A DNA stretch of 35,902 nt from Muribaculaceae bacterium (GCA_022510505.1 JAFLTL010000023.1:1-35902), one strand, 5' to 3'. Counted from the stretch's first letter, positions 16,811-25,409 are shown. Made by a program: numbers and translations. The notes: generated by a model not told the origin, from the letters alone.

Positions 16811-16880
16811 TAAGCCGTTAGCTAGTTGCCAGTTGATAGTTGTTGCCATTAGCTAGTTGATAGTTGCCGTTAGCTATCAG
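16811..16880. repeat. Degenerate TAGTTG/TAGCTAG low-complexity tract
   Basis: About 70 bases built of variants of GTTAGCTAGTTG and CAGTTGATAGTTG. It precedes the second 75-bp repeat just as a similar but more decayed tract (GTTAGAGG, CATCAGCTATAAGCC) precedes the first one. The stretch 16665-16810 is AT-rich and shows no gene or clear signal. Confidence 0.6.
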
Positions 16881-16891
16881 AGAACTCTACG

Positions 16892-16966
16892 GAGAACTCG
16901 GATGGACGGACAAAACGGAGTTTTGTCCCTACTGCTGAGGCTGACATGGTACGCCATGTCCCTACA
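16892..16966 (+). repeat. 75-bp direct repeat copy 2 with two palindromes
   Basis: Matches 14485-14559 at 72 of 75 positions by eye and in the same orientation. Hairpins at 16908-16928 (stem GGACAAAAC) and 16943-16960 (stem GACATGG) are shared. The two copies bracket the lipoprotein gene 14934-16574. No transposase and no clear target-site duplication are visible. Confidence 0.8.
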
Positions 16967-16985
16967 TGTCAGCGTTTTACTAAGC

Positions 16986-17005
16986 GGGCGCGACATGTCG
17001 CGCCC
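16986..17005. repeat. Perfect 20-bp palindrome of the GTAGGG family
   Basis: GGGCGCGACATGTCGCGCCC is its own reverse complement and carries the tail CCTATA, comparable with the CCTAC tails of neighbouring units. On the minus strand each unit reads GTAGGG or ATAGGG followed by a palindrome. Related imperfect units lie at 20809-20820 and 20844-20872. Confidence 0.75.
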
Positions 17006-17026
17006 CTATAGTATCGACATAACAAC

Positions 17027-17174
17027 ATCGCCTGCGACGAAAGTTACCAGTTACCAGCCAGTTTATAGAAAAACATGCCGAAGGCATAAACACCGTGGCG
17101 AAAGCCACTAACAACATGACGCTTGCGTCATAGACAATATCGCAGCAGCGATAGACAACATCGCAGCAGGCGAT
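17027..17174 (-). repeat. Array of different mini-hairpins with 7-nt spacers
   Basis: Five short inverted repeats follow one another: 17075-17087, 17095-17108 (GTGGC GAAA GCCAC), 17116-17131 (ATGACGC TT GCGTCAT), 17139-17152 and 17160-17174. A weaker sixth lies at 17027-17037. The four spacers between the five are all 7 bases and alike on the minus strand (GTTGTCT, ATTGTCT, GTTGTTA, GGTGTTT). The stems differ in sequence while the layout is constant. The array starts at the stop codon of the GH97 gene, so it would form its 3' untranslated region. It may help end or stabilise that transcript; the function is not known. Confidence 0.8.
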
Positions 17175-19282
17175 TAAGGTGCCGGGGTTAGGCGGATGGC
17201 TGCACCGCCACCCGAGGCGAGTTTCTGTTTGAGAACCTTCTTATTGTTGACCTTGACGGTTCTGATGTTGTAGGACTGTGGGTTGTCTTTCCAGCTTGCG
17301 TCCTTTCCATCCTCATAGATCGTAGCTATGAATTGCTGTCCTTCCGGGAGGAAGCTAAGGTCGATGGTTGCGACGCGAGGATTGTCGTCGGTAATTGCTC
17401 CGACATACCAATCGTCACTGTTCTTATCTTTTCGTGCAACTGTAATGTAGCGTGCCGGTTCTGCCTCAAGGTAACGGGAGTCGGCCCATTCAACCGGTAC
17501 GTCCTCAATGAACCGGAACGCGTCAAGGAAGCGTTGATAGTTCTCGGGGAGGTCACAAGCCATTTGTATGGGTGATGGCATTGTGAGATAGAGAGCGAGC
17601 TGGCGAGCTATAGTAGTTCCGGCCTGTGAGTTGTTTCCTTGTCCGTAGGTACTCAATCGGGTCTCGAAGAGTCCGGGAGTATAGTCCATCGGTCCGCCTT
17701 TCAGCCGAGTGAATGGTAAGAGTGCCGTATGGGATGGTGGATTTCCACCCATAGATTCGAATTCTCCCCCGCGTGCCGATTCCTGTGCGAGCCAGTTGGG
17801 ATAGGTGCGAATCAATCCGGTTGGACGTGGTGCTTCATGGCTGTCGATCAGTATCTGGTATTCGGCAGCGCGTTCTGCAACATTCTTGACGTGGTCGACC
17901 ATCCATTGGGATGTGTGGTGTTCTGAACGAGGAATTATTGCACCGACATAGCCAGTTTTGACAGCGTTATATCCGTTGTCCTTCATAAATTGGAATGCCC
18001 GGTCGAGCTGAAGTTCATAATCCGCAGCATTTGCAGCCGTTTCATGGTGCATTATCAGCTGAATGCCTTTTGCAGTAGCATAATCGCGCAACTCGTCGAC
18101 ATCGAAATCGGGATAGGCCTTGTCGAAAAGAAACTGTCGGTTCTTATCGTAGCTTCTCCAGTCCTCCCATCCTTCATTCCATCCTTCAACCAATACGGCG
18201 TCGATGTTGTGGTCGGCTGCAAAGTCGATGTATTTCTTGACGTTAGCGGTGTTGGCAGGATGATGTCCGTTAGGTTCCAGTTTCGTATAGTCGGTAATAC
18301 CTGGTTTCGCACGGTAATCATCGGAGTAGGCCCATGTTTTGCCACCGGTGAACATTTCCCACCACACACCCATGAACTTCATCGGCTTGATCCAGGAAGT
18401 GTCTTCTATTACACTGGGTTCATTGAGATTCAGAATCAATTGTGAAGCCAGGATGTCGCGGGCATCATCGCTGATCAGAAGAGTTCTCCAGGGGGTACTG
18501 AAAGGGAGTTGGATATAAGCTTTCACGCCCAGTTTGTCGGGAGTAAGATGTGAGCGGAAGAGCAGGCTGTCGGGTACAACCTCGAGTGACATTGCAGGAT
18601 AGCCAATCAAAGCAGCCTCATGAATGTTAACATAAAGACTGTCAGGAGTCTTCATTATCATCGGAGTTTGAATGACATATTTATCGGTGATGGCCTGACT
18701 TTCGCTGTGTTTTCCGCGACGGGAAACAACCTCGTCGGGAATTTCCGAAATCAAGGTTTCGGAGTAGAGGAATTCATCAGTGTCATAATCACCGGGAATC
18801 CAGAAGGTCGTGTTATCGCCCGGAAGGTTAAACTCGGTCAGTTCGTCCATCACAGTCATGTAGTTGACGTTGTCCTGAAGTGGTAGTTCATAACGGAACC
18901 CCAGCCCGTCGTCGAAGACCCTGAAACGGAGAATCATGTCGAGTTCCGGGTTGTTCTTTTTCAGAGTTACTGCAAGTTCCTTGTGGTTATCGCGGATAGT
19001 GGAATATTCGCCCCAAACGGGCTCCCATATTTCATCGAAGGAGGTGGTGTCGACGCCTACGATTTCGAAGCCTTTAAAGAAATCAACGTTTTTTCCTACC
19101 AATCCGAGCTTGCTTTCGGAGATGACAGGTTTACCTTTATAAGTTACGGAATATATCGGTGTGCCGTTCTCATCGAGATCGACAGTCAGCAGGATATTTC
19201 CATCGGGAGATGTCGTTTCAACTGCGCGTGACGCGAAAGAGAAAATAACGAACGATGTCAGCAGCAGAAATAGGTTTTTCAT
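17174..19282 (-). CDS. GH97 family alpha-glucosidase, SusB-like
   Basis: A 702-residue secreted enzyme with a signal peptide at about 1-20 and no lipobox. An N-terminal beta-sandwich precedes a (beta/alpha)8 barrel with phrases typical of GH97 (VEGWNEGWEDW, GYNAVKTGYVG, PFTRLKGGPMDYTPG). The inverting SusB group uses Glu439 and Glu508 as base, Glu532 as acid and Glu526 for calcium. The matching residues here are E414 (HHET), E483 (SHEAPRPTG), E507 and E501 (ESARGGEFES), all at a constant offset of 25. It therefore looks like an active, calcium-dependent inverting enzyme acting on alpha-glucosidic bonds in the periplasm. No SusC/SusD pair is adjacent. I chose ATG at 19282; an upstream in-frame extension to 19321 falls in the promoter. 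Confidence 0.93.
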   Translation of the reverse strand: MKNLFLLLTSFVIFSFASRAVETTSPDGNILLTVDLDENGTPIYSVTYKGKPVISESKLGLVGKNVDFFKGFEIVGVDTTSFDEIWEPVWGEYSTIRDNHKELAVTLKKNNPELDMILRFRVFDDGLGFRYELPLQDNVNYMTVMDELTEFNLPGDNTTFWIPGDYDTDEFLYSETLISEIPDEVVSRRGKHSESQAITDKYVIQTPMIMKTPDSLYVNIHEAALIGYPAMSLEVVPDSLLFRSHLTPDKLGVKAYIQLPFSTPWRTLLISDDARDILASQLILNLNEPSVIEDTSWIKPMKFMGVWWEMFTGGKTWAYSDDYRAKPGITDYTKLEPNGHHPANTANVKKYIDFAADHNIDAVLVEGWNEGWEDWRSYDKNRQFLFDKAYPDFDVDELRDYATAKGIQLIMHHETAANAADYELQLDRAFQFMKDNGYNAVKTGYVGAIIPRSEHHTSQWMVDHVKNVAERAAEYQILIDSHEAPRPTGLIRTYPNWLAQESARGGEFESMGGNPPSHTALLPFTRLKGGPMDYTPGLFETRLSTYGQGNNSQAGTTIARQLALYLTMPSPIQMACDLPENYQRFLDAFRFIEDVPVEWADSRYLEAEPARYITVARKDKNSDDWYVGAITDDNPRVATIDLSFLPEGQQFIATIYEDGKDASWKDNPQSYNIRTVKVNNKKVLKQKLASGGGAAIRLTPAP

Positions 19283-19318
19283 AGCATGGATTTGGTTATA
19301 AAGGTTTAATTTCCACTG

Positions 19319-19326
19319 CAAATATA
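19319..19326 (-). promoter_or_regulatory. Likely -7 element of the GH97 gene
   Basis: TATATTTG on the minus strand fits TAnnTTTG, about 37 bases before the ATG at 19282. The -33 region is weak (ACTG at 19346-19349). The element supports the shorter start. Confidence 0.45.
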
Positions 19327-19437
19327 GGGAATAGTTTTTAGTTTACAGTTTATAGATTTCAGGTTTTCAAGTCTTCGAGATTATCTCGACGACTCGACGC
19401 CCTGACAACTTGAAAACTTGACCGCTCGACAACATAG

Positions 19438-20751
19438 TTAGCGATATTCCATGGAGTAGGCGCCTAAGGTCATGGAAGTGGTTGGGGTGCCGTAGAAGTC
19501 GAGGGACCAGTTGGCCGGCATCAACTTGGGATCGGAATTGCCAACAGCGGGCGATTGTGGGAGCGGGCGATAGTCAAAAAGATAATCTTCCCGGACGGTC
19601 CCTAACATTGGGTCGGTTCCCCATACACAATCCAAGAAGTTATCATCATCGTTACCGTCGAGTTGAAAAAGGCATCGGCGGAAATAAACCGGTGAGAAAG
19701 TCTCGAGTTGGTTCCCGGGAAGGATCGGTGCAAGACCATAGATGATGCTGTTGGAGACATCGAGGCTGGAATTTTCAATGACGAGCATGGGATCGACCGG
19801 AAAAGATAACAGATAGAAATTTGCGACAGTCGACTGCCGGATGTCGGCATTGGAATTTTCCAAACAGAGGACATTCTCGGCAGCTTCGGCAAATTCACAA
19901 CCGACAGCATCAAGAGAAGAATTCGTCAGATATACAAGATTTCCCGAGGAATTCCTAACCTGACAGTTATAAAGGTTAACAACAGCATTATCGGCACTAA
20001 TTGCTGTCGACGGATTTCTCAGGGACGCATAGGAGAGCTCAAGTTGAGAACCGGGATGGAGAATTATACCGGCCCATTGTCCTGAAATAAGTTCATAGGG
20101 AATTTCCGGGGCGAGTCGGTCGAGTCGGTCACCCGTGAACTCCACAATTTGACCCGGTTCACCTTCTGTCCGAAGTGTTCCAAAGACTTCTAACGAAACA
20201 CCTGGTGCGAAAAAAAGTCGGGTAGCGGGAGCCAATTCGAGTGTTGCACCTGCTTCTACTGTCACGTTTCCGGTTATATGAAAATTGCCATTCCATGTCT
20301 CATCGGCGGAAACAGAGGTTGCCGGGAATTCAACGACATCGACCACCGAAGCTTTTACGGGAAGGAGAGTAGTCGATGTTCCGTTAGTCAACTGAATGTT
20401 GCAACGGCGATTACCTCCGATTGATGGTAGTTTGACATCGATGAAGAGGAACAAAGAGTCTTCGCCACGAATTTCGATATTTTCATAGGAGTCGCCTGTT
20501 TGTCCGTCGACTCGGAGCCGGAAGATATTTTCAGGGTCGTCGGTTAGATTGATGCGGTCGACAGTGACACCGTTCCTACTTCGGTTATATAGGACAAATC
20601 GGGAGGTTGGTGAAAGTTGGCCCGAAAGAACCGGTCCGATCAGGATCGAATCAGTGGAGAACTCCAATCGGGCATTTGAGTCATGTTCAAAGCTGTCGCT
20701 GATGCATGACACGCAGAGGAGAATGGGTAGGAGAAATGAAAGAAATTTCAT
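19438..20751 (-). CDS. Parallel beta-helix lipoprotein
   Basis: A 437-residue lipoprotein, lipobox CVSC (Cys16) followed by ISDSFEHD. Residues 30-135 look like an Ig-like sandwich (FVLYNRSRNGVTVDRINL). From about 150 to 380 there are repeated short rungs rich in Asn, Ser and Val (GNVTVEAGATLEL, GVSLEVFGTLRTEG, GQWAGIILHPGSQLELSYASLRN, NSSLDVSNSIIYG), the usual look of a right-handed parallel beta-helix. Such lipoproteins are common in Bacteroidetes and are often listed as hypothetical or pectate-lyase-like. I see no catalytic signature. A 185-base spacer with palindromes separates it from the TPM gene upstream, and no clear promoter is visible in that spacer. Confidence 0.82.
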   Translation of the reverse strand: MKFLSFLLPILLCVSCISDSFEHDSNARLEFSTDSILIGPVLSGQLSPTSRFVLYNRSRNGVTVDRINLTDDPENIFRLRVDGQTGDSYENIEIRGEDSLFLFIDVKLPSIGGNRRCNIQLTNGTSTTLLPVKASVVDVVEFPATSVSADETWNGNFHITGNVTVEAGATLELAPATRLFFAPGVSLEVFGTLRTEGEPGQIVEFTGDRLDRLAPEIPYELISGQWAGIILHPGSQLELSYASLRNPSTAISADNAVVNLYNCQVRNSSGNLVYLTNSSLDAVGCEFAEAAENVLCLENSNADIRQSTVANFYLLSFPVDPMLVIENSSLDVSNSIIYGLAPILPGNQLETFSPVYFRRCLFQLDGNDDDNFLDCVWGTDPMLGTVREDYLFDYRPLPQSPAVGNSDPKLMPANWSLDFYGTPTTSMTLGAYSMEYR

Positions 20752-20808
20752 TTAGTTATTTCCTAGGATGTTGTTATGTTACTTGTTCCTAAAGTCCTCA
20801 AGACAGGC

Positions 20809-20872
20809 ATGGCATGCCATATCTCTGCATTTCAGTGTGTTACGATGCGGACGCGACATGCCGCATCCCTAC
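20809..20872. repeat. Palindromic repeat units between TPM and beta-helix genes
   Basis: ATGGCATGCCAT (20809-20820) is a perfect palindrome. GATGCGG (20844-20850) pairs with CCGCATC (20861-20867) and is followed by the tail CCTAC. An outer TTTCAGT/ACTGAAA pair (20830-20836, 20871-20877) could enclose the second. Architecture and tail resemble the units near 14500 and 16900. Confidence 0.65.
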
Positions 20873-20936
20873 TGAAAGCCTTAATAACTTAACAACTTAA
20901 AAACGTAATAACGTGGAATTTTATTGCCCTGAAGAT

Positions 20937-22175
20937 TCACCATCTTCCCGAAGCTCCACCACCGCCGGTCATTCCACCGCCGAAGCTTCCTCCCGAGATT
21001 CCTCCACCGAATCCTCCTCCACGGCCACCTCCTCCTGTTATAATGACCGGAGTCTTTCGAGGAATAATGTAGGGCTTATGGTTATCGTTACCACAGTATT
21101 CGCAATGGTGAACAGTTTCTCCTCGTCCTTCGGAGACTACGGTTGGGTAGCGCACAATTCGGTCGCCAACCTTGTGGGATGCATACGTTCCACAGAGGTC
21201 GCATTTCTGATAGGGGCTCCGTGAATTCCGGAAGGAATGGACCTTTCCAAAAGCACATTCGGGACATTCCCAAACATCGTGGGTTACCGAGCCAAGTCGA
21301 CGTTCGGTGAGCTGAGCGTCACTAAGCCAACTATGGTCTTCGTTTGGAGAAAGTTTGACCATTTTGGTTGAACATCGTTCACAGTGAGGCGGTTTGTTCC
21401 TCAAATATTTCATTCTTCCCCAGTAGAGGAGATAAACGGGGAGAGGTATGCCGATAAACAATACTGTCAACACCAAGAACAAGAGATTCTTCTTGTCGAG
21501 TCCTTCCCATTCGGCGCGGCTATCATTCCGATTAAAGAAATAATTTGCGATGAAAATCACGAGAAAAATTGCGGCGCATGTACATGCTCCCCAAAGATAC
21601 AATTGCCAAACAGCATCTTCATCGAAGTCGGCATCTTGGTCATTGTGATAGCGAGACATAAGCTCCTCGGCTCCTTCGGGGCTTGTGATAACCTGATGGA
21701 GTGCCTGCAAGCCGTTTATAACGCCTCGGTCGTAGTCACCTTCCCTGAAACGAGGGAAAACATCATTCCTAAGTATTGAGCCGGCCACTATATCGGGGAC
21801 TATTCCTTCGATACCATATCCGGTTCTGATAACAGCCGCGCGGTCATTCACAGAAACGAGGAAAAGGAGTCCATTGTCCTTATCTTTTTTTCCTATTCCC
21901 CAGTACTCGAACAACTTGGTGGCATAGTCGTCGGGATTGGTTCCATCGGGCAGACTGTCGACAACCACGGCGACCACTTCGGAAGATGTGCGGTTCCATA
22001 TATCGCGCATGATTGAGTCGGCGAGAAGTTGACCGCCGGGAGATACCACCCCATCGGGATTTGAGAGAAATCGGGTGCGGTCCTGTACATGCACGTTAGG
22101 GATATCCTCGACCTTATAGGCGAAGGAAACCAGCGAAAGAAAGGCTAGAGCTATGAACAGGAAAATTCCACGCAT
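20937..22175 (-). CDS. TPM-domain membrane protein with zinc-ribbon-like cysteines
   Basis: A 412-residue protein. A signal peptide is followed by a TPM domain at about 30-165 (VVSPGGQLLADSIM, LFEYWGIGKKDKDNGLLFLVS, RTGYGIEGIVPD), the fold of YgcG-type and thylakoid TLP18.3 proteins, some of which have phosphatase activity. Two membrane segments lie at about 200-220 and 240-260. A C-terminal region has CxxC pairs (CERC, CPEC, CDLC, CEYC) that look like zinc ribbons, and the protein ends in a long Gly/Ser-rich tail (GGGGRGGGFGGG). It starts 12 bases after the YfhO-like gene ends, so the two are probably co-transcribed. The role in the cell is not established. Confidence 0.87.
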   Translation of the reverse strand: MRGIFLFIALAFLSLVSFAYKVEDIPNVHVQDRTRFLSNPDGVVSPGGQLLADSIMRDIWNRTSSEVVAVVVDSLPDGTNPDDYATKLFEYWGIGKKDKDNGLLFLVSVNDRAAVIRTGYGIEGIVPDIVAGSILRNDVFPRFREGDYDRGVINGLQALHQVITSPEGAEELMSRYHNDQDADFDEDAVWQLYLWGACTCAAIFLVIFIANYFFNRNDSRAEWEGLDKKNLLFLVLTVLFIGIPLPVYLLYWGRMKYLRNKPPHCERCSTKMVKLSPNEDHSWLSDAQLTERRLGSVTHDVWECPECAFGKVHSFRNSRSPYQKCDLCGTYASHKVGDRIVRYPTVVSEGRGETVHHCEYCGNDNHKPYIIPRKTPVIITGGGGRGGGFGGGISGGSFGGGMTGGGGASGRW

Positions 22176-22187
22176 TCCAACCGGATG

Positions 22188-24722
22188 TTATTTCTTAATC
22201 TTTTCTTTGAATAGAGGAGTAAAAGCAAACCCAATGAGCAGATATATCAGAATGATCGATACTCGAGCAACAGTAACGGTGTTACGCACCGATGGCGGGT
22301 CAAAGCGCATTTCAACAGTGTGGGAACCTTCGGGTATGTTAATTGCCCTGAGGATATAGTCGACGCGTGCTATTTCCACCGGCTTGCCATCGACTGTTGC
22401 CTTCCACCCCCATGGAAACCACACTTCGGAGAATACCGCTAATGATGGTTTTGCAACCGTAGCATGATAAGTTAGACGGTCGGGTGCATAGGATGTTTCA
22501 AAGATTGTATCGCCAGGCATTACAGGACCTGCCGGAGCCTTCAAAATACCTTTGAATTTGTCGGACGCCACGGCGGTAACAGCCGGATTAATGAAAGACA
22601 GTGCCATCATTTCGTCGTTATTGTTCCTGACCCATTGAATGCTATCGACGAACCATGCATTGCCAAGAACTGCGTTGTTTACAACCAGTTCCCCTCGAGG
22701 CGTTATGACATATTTTGCATTGAGCATATTCAGCACGTTAAAATCGGCTTTTTCGGCAAGTCCAATAGAAAAATTCGACAAATGCCGATCAATCAAGTCA
22801 TTGTAACGAGTCAACTTGGCGGCATGATATCCTCCGAGAGCTTTATGGCGGTAGGAGGGATCGGAGGAATTGAATCGAGGAATGTCCATTACGCGATAAT
22901 TCATGGCCGTGTCGCTGAGAATTGTGCGGTCATTTTCCGACAACGGGAACAAATTATCGTTTCCGGTGAAATTTCCTTGTACGAAACTGTCATGGTTGAG
23001 ATAGCGTTTATCGGCAGTATAAAGGTCGCCGAGAATCAGGACACCTACAGCGGTGATAGCTACCCATCGCGGGATAAAACCTTTTGCGAAGGTCCACATT
23101 GCGATGAGGCTTATGAGTATTAGCCATAGACTTCGCCAGGAGTCGCTTTCAATCATTGAGTGCCGCAGGTCGGTTACGGCAATATTGATAGCAGGGTTGT
23201 CGATGCTGAATTTTGAAAGCATTTCGGCCGGATGCCCTTGAGCCGACAGTTGCTGGCCAATCATCTGAGAGAAGCGATAGTCAAGGTCGGTTATTACGCT
23301 GCCATATATCGATGGGAATAAGATTCCGAGTACACAGAAGAACAATGGGAGTCCGAAGGCGAACAGAAGTTGTTTCTTATAGGTTTCGAACGGTTTTTCT
23401 GTTTCAAAGAAACGAGCAAGAGCAAGGACAGCCAACAACGGCATGGTGAACTCGGCTATTACGAGAATGCTTTCAGGTGTTCTGAAATTTTTATACATCG
23501 GGACATAATCGATGAAGAAATCGGTTAGCCACATTGCGTTGCGCCCAAGTGCGAGAAGAATCGAGACTACGGTAAGAGCGAGGAGAGTCCATTTAAGAGG
23601 ACCCTTAACGATGCAACAGCCGAGAAGGAAGAGCGCGCAGATGATAGCTCCCACATAGACCGGTCCGTTAGTTCCTTCGGGTTCACCAAAATATTGGGAA
23701 ACATATTGCAGGTATTGAGAAGTGGCCGGATCGAGTCGATTTTCCTCGGCCATTTTCTTGGCTTCATCAAGGTCGGCTAGAGAGAGCGATTGCAAATGTC
23801 CGTGAACAGGTTTGACTGACGCTCCTCCCTTTATGTTGGGAATCAGGAGCGAGAAAGTTTCGGCCTGTCCGTAACTATATTGAGTGAGATAGTCCTTGTT
23901 GAGTCCTGAACTCGGTTTGTCGTTGTTGTCAACCGAGACAAGCAAGGAATGTTGTCCGCGTATGGTTTCCTTTGAATACTTATAGGTGTGATAAAGCGAC
24001 GGGAGGTTGGCACCGACAGCGAGGACAGCAGCGACTAAGAGTGAGGCGGTAGCCTTTACCCATTGTGGCAGTTTTTTCTCGATTATGGCCACGACAAGAT
24101 AAGCGATGACCAATCCTATGATGAGGAAAAGGAAATAATAGCTCATCTGGACGTGGTTGGCCGCGATCTGGAGCATTGCGAAGAGTGAGGCCACCGCAGC
24201 TCCCATTACATATCGACCTTTATATGCGGCAATAATGCCTCCTATTACGGGGGGCACATAGGTTAGAGTGAAGAATTTCCAGAGGTGCCCGGCTCCGATG
24301 ATTATTATAAAATAGCTTGAGAGGCCCCATGCGACAGCACCGATTAGAGCATAATACCATCTCATTTTGATGACGGCAGCCATAATGAGGAATCCGAACA
24401 TCATGGAGAACAGATAGCCCGATGGGCCCGGGAGTCCGGCTCTCATAGCGGTATCAATCCAGCGGAACCATGAATTGGTGGAGTAGGTAGGGGATATCTG
24501 GAAAGTTGGCATTCCGCCGAAAAGCGAATTGGTCCACCAGCTTTTTTCTCCGGTAGTTTCAAGATATTCTTTAGTTTCCTGTCCTATTGCTATTCCTTGC
24601 TTTGAGTCATACTGTTGCAGTTGATTGCCCTGTATAGCATCGGGGTGGAAAAAAGCAATTGAAACCAGGATACAAACGACTACAGCAACAATATATCCTA
24701 GAACTGATTTGTTGAATTTCAT
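22188..24722 (-). CDS. YfhO-like multi-spanning membrane protein
   Basis: An 844-residue protein with about a dozen hydrophobic spans and a large outer loop. The N-terminal part (SWWTNSLFGGMPTFQISPTY, GPSGYLFSMMFGFLIMAAVIK) and the C-terminal extracytoplasmic part (VWFPWGWKATVDGKPVEIARVDYILRAI, followed by VEMRFDPPSVR) are typical of the YfhO family (GT-C-like fold). Members in Gram-positive bacteria take part in glycosylating lipoteichoic acid; the acceptor in Bacteroidetes is not known to me. It lies 15 bases after the HAD gene and 12 before the TPM gene, forming a three-gene unit. Confidence 0.88.
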   Translation of the reverse strand: MKFNKSVLGYIVAVVVCILVSIAFFHPDAIQGNQLQQYDSKQGIAIGQETKEYLETTGEKSWWTNSLFGGMPTFQISPTYSTNSWFRWIDTAMRAGLPGPSGYLFSMMFGFLIMAAVIKMRWYYALIGAVAWGLSSYFIIIIGAGHLWKFFTLTYVPPVIGGIIAAYKGRYVMGAAVASLFAMLQIAANHVQMSYYFLFLIIGLVIAYLVVAIIEKKLPQWVKATASLLVAAVLAVGANLPSLYHTYKYSKETIRGQHSLLVSVDNNDKPSSGLNKDYLTQYSYGQAETFSLLIPNIKGGASVKPVHGHLQSLSLADLDEAKKMAEENRLDPATSQYLQYVSQYFGEPEGTNGPVYVGAIICALFLLGCCIVKGPLKWTLLALTVVSILLALGRNAMWLTDFFIDYVPMYKNFRTPESILVIAEFTMPLLAVLALARFFETEKPFETYKKQLLFAFGLPLFFCVLGILFPSIYGSVITDLDYRFSQMIGQQLSAQGHPAEMLSKFSIDNPAINIAVTDLRHSMIESDSWRSLWLILISLIAMWTFAKGFIPRWVAITAVGVLILGDLYTADKRYLNHDSFVQGNFTGNDNLFPLSENDRTILSDTAMNYRVMDIPRFNSSDPSYRHKALGGYHAAKLTRYNDLIDRHLSNFSIGLAEKADFNVLNMLNAKYVITPRGELVVNNAVLGNAWFVDSIQWVRNNNDEMMALSFINPAVTAVASDKFKGILKAPAGPVMPGDTIFETSYAPDRLTYHATVAKPSLAVFSEVWFPWGWKATVDGKPVEIARVDYILRAINIPEGSHTVEMRFDPPSVRNTVTVARVSIILIYLLIGFAFTPLFKEKIKK

Positions 24723-24737
24723 TTGACTTGGATGGAT

Positions 24738-25379
24738 TTAAAAACCGAGTTCGGCTGGTGTGAGGTTTTCGAACGACTCGATCATAACGTCGCAAAGTGG
24801 TTCAACCTGTTCCTTAGAGTTAGTAGTTGGGAGTCCCACAACCATGGCCCCTGATCTTCTGCCGGCTTCGAGACCTTGCAGTGAGTCCTCGAATACAACG
24901 CATCGGTTTGGTTGCACTTTCAAGCGGGTTGCCGCTATGAGATATCCTTCGGGGTGAGGTTTGGAGCGGGTTACCATAGAACCGTCGATAATGGCGTCCA
25001 TCATTTCAAGAAGTTCGGGCTGTTGTTTTCTCAGTGAGTTCATCTTCTTGTCGTCGCTCGAAGTCACAATAGCCATTGGAATGCCCAAATCCCTCAATGC
25101 GTTCAGAAATTCCCTGACACCCGGAAAAAGGACATAAGGCATGTTATCCTCGAAGTCATGTATCGCTTTTTCCACCTCCCGGTGCATGCTCGGGTGAAAA
25201 TGTCGTGAAAGTATATCGGAAAGGGTCGTACCTTTGATGTCCATTGCAAAGGTTGCCGGTTTTCCGTAACGGCTACCCTCGTTAGCCCAGAAACTCGTGT
25301 AGATATTCTCGGTGTCCACTAGAACGCCGTCGAGGTCGAACAAAGCCGCCAGATATTTAGGTTTTGTATCGGTTGTCAT
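24738..25379 (-). CDS. HAD phosphatase, beta-phosphoglucomutase-like
   Basis: A 213-residue cytosolic HAD hydrolase of the beta-phosphoglucomutase/sugar-phosphatase subgroup. The four motifs are visible: DLDGVLVDTE with nucleophile Asp15 and Asp17, VTSSDD (Thr/Ser near 106), Lys140 in RSKPHPEG, and FEDS (Glu164, Asp165). The helical cap lies at about 25-85. The substrate cannot be told from sequence; small sugar phosphates are likely. It opens the minus-strand unit with the YfhO-like and TPM genes. A TAATTTTG at 25400-25407 on the minus strand could be its -7 element, but I see no matching -33 box. Confidence 0.88.
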   Translation of the reverse strand: MTTDTKPKYLAALFDLDGVLVDTENIYTSFWANEGSRYGKPATFAMDIKGTTLSDILSRHFHPSMHREVEKAIHDFEDNMPYVLFPGVREFLNALRDLGIPMAIVTSSDDKKMNSLRKQQPELLEMMDAIIDGSMVTRSKPHPEGYLIAATRLKVQPNRCVVFEDSLQGLEAGRRSGAMVVGLPTTNSKEQVEPLCDVMIESFENLTPAELGF

Positions 25380-25409
25380 TATAACTGCTTTAGAATGAAC
25401 AAAATTAAA

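Noticed and set aside
14485-16966. Composite transposon or insertion sequence around the lipoprotein gene
   Set aside because: No transposase and no terminal inverted repeats; the flanks are direct repeats of palindromic spacer DNA.
16857-17111. An 84-codon plus-strand frame in the spacer before the GH97 gene
   Set aside because: It is made entirely of the 75-bp repeat, the palindromes and the mini-hairpin array.
17027-17174. Possible CRISPR array
   Set aside because: The constant parts are only 7 bases and the variable parts are self-complementary; no long repeat, spacers of 30 bases or cas genes.
17174-20751. Starch-utilisation locus
   Set aside because: Only a GH97 enzyme is present; no SusC/SusD pair, regulator or other glycosidase adjoins it.
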